This document shows positions 5,918 to 8,189 of a DNA stretch of 8,189 bases, piece after piece. Below the pieces are notes generated by a model, which searched no databases, was not told the DNA's origin, and was given only the letters and a program-made list of their open reading frames with translations. Source of the stretch: SVMC01 sp045601345 (GTDB lineage: Bacteria > Bacillota > Clostridia > Oscillospirales > Oscillospiraceae); NCBI GenBank assembly GCA_045601345.1, contig JAZRZL010000052.1, positions 1 to 8,189 on the forward strand, read 5' to 3'. The position numbers were made by a program, and so were the translations under genes. Position 1 is the stretch's first letter, and the number at the start of each line of letters is the position of its first letter.

Positions 5918-7738
5918 ATGAGCGCAAAAAAATGGATCATTACTTTTATTTTGACGGCACTGCTGCTGGCGGGTGCTTTGGCGGCGTTCAATGTGCTCAT
6001 CGATCCCTTCGGGGTGTTCGGTGACCGGCTGCTGAACTGGTATAGCTTTGACGAAACCAACAACCCCAGAGCCGCCAAGGGTCAATATCTGCGCGAGCAT
6101 CTGGAGGACTATGATGCCTACATTCTCGGTTGTTCCTCTGCCGCCGGTTACCCGGTGGCAAAGCTAAATGAACTCTATGATGCCAGCTTTTATAACTATA
6201 TTGTATATGGTGCGGATATGCTTGATACCGAGCAGATGGCAAAATGGCTTCTGGAAAATGATGATGTCCGCTATATTTTCCTCAATGTCTATATCGACAA
6301 CGGCTGGAGCTACGATAATGAGAGCAACCCCTATACCTATTCTATGCCATACTATATGGACGGCACCTCTCCCCTGCGGTTTTACAGCCGCTTTGCCTTT
6401 GCCAGCCCGTCCTATGGCATTGCCAAGCTGAAGGCGCGGAGGGAGGATACGTGGCTTCAGCAGTCGTTTGACGCATTTATTCCGGAGACCGGCGAATACG
6501 ACAAGCGGAAGCGCGATATTGCGTACATTGGTTCATTGGACGAATATTTGAAAAACTATCCGATTTTTACTGATTACCCGCAAATTTTCCTGAATCTGAG
6601 TACAACAGCAAAGTGTATGGAAAGCGTTGCACGCATTCGGGATATGTGTGAGCAGGCCGGTGCGGAGCTGATTGTGGCAGCTGCGCCGCTGTACTGCGAT
6701 TATCTGAACAATTTCGACACTGCGGCGGTGCAAAAATTCTATACAGCTCTGGCACAGGTGACCGATTTTTGGGATTTTTCCTATAGCTCTGTCAGCTTTG
6801 AGCCGCGCTATTTCTATGACGGCACCCACTTCCGTAATGCAATCGGAGAAATGATTGCCGCAAGAATCAGCGGAGACAGTGACCGTTATATTCCAGACGA
6901 TTTCGGCTTCTATGTGACGAAAGAGAATGCGGCGCAGCATTTTGAGACCAATTTCTCAGCAACTGCCTTGCCGGAGGAGACGATTACCGCACAGGTTCCC
7001 ATCCTCGCCTATCACCATCTGGATGAAACTGCCGATACATATACCACCACCCCGGAGGATTTCGATGCCCAGATGTGCGCGCTTGTTGAAGCGGGCTATA
7101 CCGCCGTCAGTTTGCAACAGCTGGAGGATTATATCCTGTACGGAAAGGAGCTGCCCGAAAAGCCCATTGTCATTACCTTTGATGACGGTTACGAAAGCAA
7201 TTATACGCTGGCCTATCCTATCCTCCAAAAATATGACCTGTGCGCTACCATTTTTGTTATTGGTGCTACGCTCGGCGCGGATACCTACAAGGATACCGGC
7301 GTTCCCATCCACCCCCATTTTGATGCTGCGCAGGGAAAGGAAATGGTCAATTCCGGCCTGATTTCCCTACAAAGCCACACCTTTGATATGCACCAGAATG
7401 CAGAGCTGGATGGTGAAAATGCGCGTGTGTGTGTAAAAAGGCTAACGGGCGAATCGGAGGAACATTTCATTGAAGCACTCCGGGCGGACTTTCTGATGAG
7501 CCAAGGCCTCCTAACCTCCGTCACCGAGGAGGAAACCTTTGCCCTAGCCTATCCCACTGGTGCCTACAGCGAATTGACCGAAGCCATTGCCCGGGAAATG
7601 GGATTCCGTGTCACCCTCACTACCGAATCAGGAACCAACACCCTTCTGCGTGGCCTCCCGCAGTGCCTTTTCGGCCTCCACCGCTATACCGTTACAGGTG
7701 ACATGAGTGCGGAAGATATCATCACATTATTATCTTAA
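5918..7738 (+). CDS. Membrane-anchored SGNH hydrolase-polysaccharide deacetylase (CE4) fusion
   Basis: This 606-residue two-domain enzyme probably edits a cell-surface glycan outside the membrane. An N-terminal membrane segment (residues about 6-26) precedes a DltD-like opening NVLIDPFGVFGD. The SGNH-type domain (about 50-330) has a nucleophile motif LGCSS (Ser73 or Ser74) and the closing catalytic motif DGTH (Asp301, His304). After a linker, a NodB-homology domain (about 358-606) begins VPILAYHH. It carries TFDDGY (Asp422, Asp423), then His487 and His492 in SHTFDMH, and AYPTGAY near 544-550. The H-x4-H metal pair matches the PgaB/IcaB branch rather than canonical H-x3-H. The ATG at 5918 follows AGGAGG at 4-base spacing. 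The gene stands alone, with a terminator behind it. Known relatives suggest an acyl-esterase or transferase plus a de-N-acetylase. The substrate is unknown and the pairing is the notable feature. Confidence 0.88.
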   Translation: MSAKKWIITFILTALLLAGALAAFNVLIDPFGVFGDRLLNWYSFDETNNPRAAKGQYLREHLEDYDAYILGCSSAAGYPVAKLNELYDASFYNYIVYGADMLDTEQMAKWLLENDDVRYIFLNVYIDNGWSYDNESNPYTYSMPYYMDGTSPLRFYSRFAFASPSYGIAKLKARREDTWLQQSFDAFIPETGEYDKRKRDIAYIGSLDEYLKNYPIFTDYPQIFLNLSTTAKCMESVARIRDMCEQAGAELIVAAAPLYCDYLNNFDTAAVQKFYTALAQVTDFWDFSYSSVSFEPRYFYDGTHFRNAIGEMIAARISGDSDRYIPDDFGFYVTKENAAQHFETNFSATALPEETITAQVPILAYHHLDETADTYTTTPEDFDAQMCALVEAGYTAVSLQQLEDYILYGKELPEKPIVITFDDGYESNYTLAYPILQKYDLCATIFVIGATLGADTYKDTGVPIHPHFDAAQGKEMVNSGLISLQSHTFDMHQNAELDGENARVCVKRLTGESEEHFIEALRADFLMSQGLLTSVTEEETFALAYPTGAYSELTEAIAREMGFRVTLTTESGTNTLLRGLPQCLFGLHRYTVTGDMSAEDIITLLS

Positions 7739-7748
7739 CGAATCACGG

Positions 7749-7790
7749 AGCGGCTCTGCGTCCCAAAAGACACAGAGCCGCTTTTCTATT
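7749..7790 (+). terminator. Rho-independent terminator after the fusion hydrolase
   Basis: AGCGGCTCTGCGT (7749-7761) and ACACAGAGCCGCT (7770-7782) form a 13-bp stem with one mismatch and an 8-base loop, followed by TTTTCTATTT on the plus strand. On the minus strand there is no T-run after the stem, so it mainly serves the plus-strand gene. The convergent galE ends only 9 bases beyond it. Confidence 0.9.
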
Positions 7791-7798
7791 TGATTCGA

Positions 7799-8189
7799 TC
7801 AAAAACCGTCCGGGTTCTTCTTCTGCCAGTTCCAGCTGTCGCGGCACATTTCAAAAATGCCGTACTGAGCCTCCCACCCAAGTTCTTCCTTTGCTTTGGC
7901 AGGGTTGCAATAACAAGTAGCAATATCACCTGGACGACGTGGCTTAATGCAGTAAGGCACAGGCACACCATTCGCCTCTTGGAAAGCATTCACGACATCC
8001 AGAACGCTGTAACCATGTCCTGTACCAAGGTTGTAAATTCCAAGCCCGCAATTGCGTTGGATGGCTTTTAGGGCACACACATGACCTGCAGCGAGGTCGC
8101 ACACATGGATATAGTCTCGCACTCCTGTACCGTCTGGGGTATCATAGTCATTGCCAAATACGCCAAGTTCAGCCCTTTTGCCCACAGCC
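7799..8189 (-). CDS. galE: UDP-glucose 4-epimerase, C-terminal part (cut by window edge)
   Basis: GalE interconverts UDP-glucose and UDP-galactose in the cytoplasm using bound NAD. It links galactose catabolism (Leloir pathway) with glycan precursor supply. The visible 129 residues are the C-terminal part of a protein usually near 330-340 residues. They contain the family signature VFGNDYDTPDGTGVRDYIHV and then YNLGTGHGYSVLDVV. Next come RRPGDIATCYCNPAKAKEELGW and the closing WNWQKKNPDGF. The frame runs off the right edge. A GTG at 8185 is an internal valine codon, not a start. The NAD-binding GxxGxxG and the catalytic YxxxK lie outside the window. The gene converges with the surface glycan hydrolase, so joint function is possible but not shown. 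Confidence 0.95.
   Translation of the reverse strand, partial: AVGKRAELGVFGNDYDTPDGTGVRDYIHVCDLAAGHVCALKAIQRNCGLGIYNLGTGHGYSVLDVVNAFQEANGVPVPYCIKPRRPGDIATCYCNPAKAKEELGWEAQYGIFEMCRDSWNWQKKNPDGF

Noticed and set aside
8183..8185. GTG as a start of a short galE-like gene
   Set aside because: The frame stays open to the window edge, and the preceding residue fits the continuous epimerase sequence. No ribosome site is visible.

Overview
The window looks like chromosome of a Gram-positive gut-type Clostridia. An Oscillospiraceae/Ruminococcaceae-like source is my inference. It rests on strong AGGAGG-type ribosome binding sites, a clostridial-type pyruvate phosphate dikinase, a lipobox lipoprotein of the BMP family, and a GGGGAAGG-type palindromic intergenic repeat of a kind I associate with such genomes. 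No rRNA, tRNA or CRISPR array is visible.

Region 1-1292 has the character of one end of a mobile or plasmid-like element. It holds the N-terminal part of a ParA/Soj partition ATPase (minus strand, running off the left edge). Just upstream in the same operon is an unrecognised AT-rich gene of about 162 codons that most likely starts at TTG. Beyond that lies about 480 bp with hairpins and only a doubtful 55-codon frame. The element appears to abut a T/A-rich stretch (1276-1305), and a stack of hairpins at 1293-1395 serves as terminator for ppdK, which is read leftwards.

Region 1439-4200 is ppdK, complete and minus strand, with a 9-bp hairpin in its leader just upstream of the ribosome binding site. 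The divergent intergenic stretch 4124-4522 carries a very good sigma-A promoter (TTGCAA-17-TATAAT) for the plus-strand gene and a small inverted repeat that may be an operator.

Region 4523-5542 encodes a BMP/PnrA-type substrate-binding lipoprotein with no adjacent ABC transporter genes. Behind it, 5635-5861 is a roughly 227-bp palindromic, MITE-like repeat with terminal inverted repeats and two diverged internal hairpin modules.

Region 5918-7738 encodes a 606-residue membrane-anchored two-domain protein. An SGNH/DltD-like hydrolase domain is joined to a PgaB/IcaB-like polysaccharide deacetylase (CE4) domain, which suggests trimming of both O- and N-linked acyl groups on a surface glycan. A strong terminator follows. 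The C-terminal part of galE (UDP-glucose 4-epimerase) converges on it from the right edge.

The genes do not form one pathway. Central metabolism (ppdK), solute uptake (BMP), and envelope or sugar-nucleotide chemistry (fusion hydrolase, galE) are separate transcription units, with a mobile element at the left. The fusion hydrolase and the mobile-element junction deserve the closest second look.
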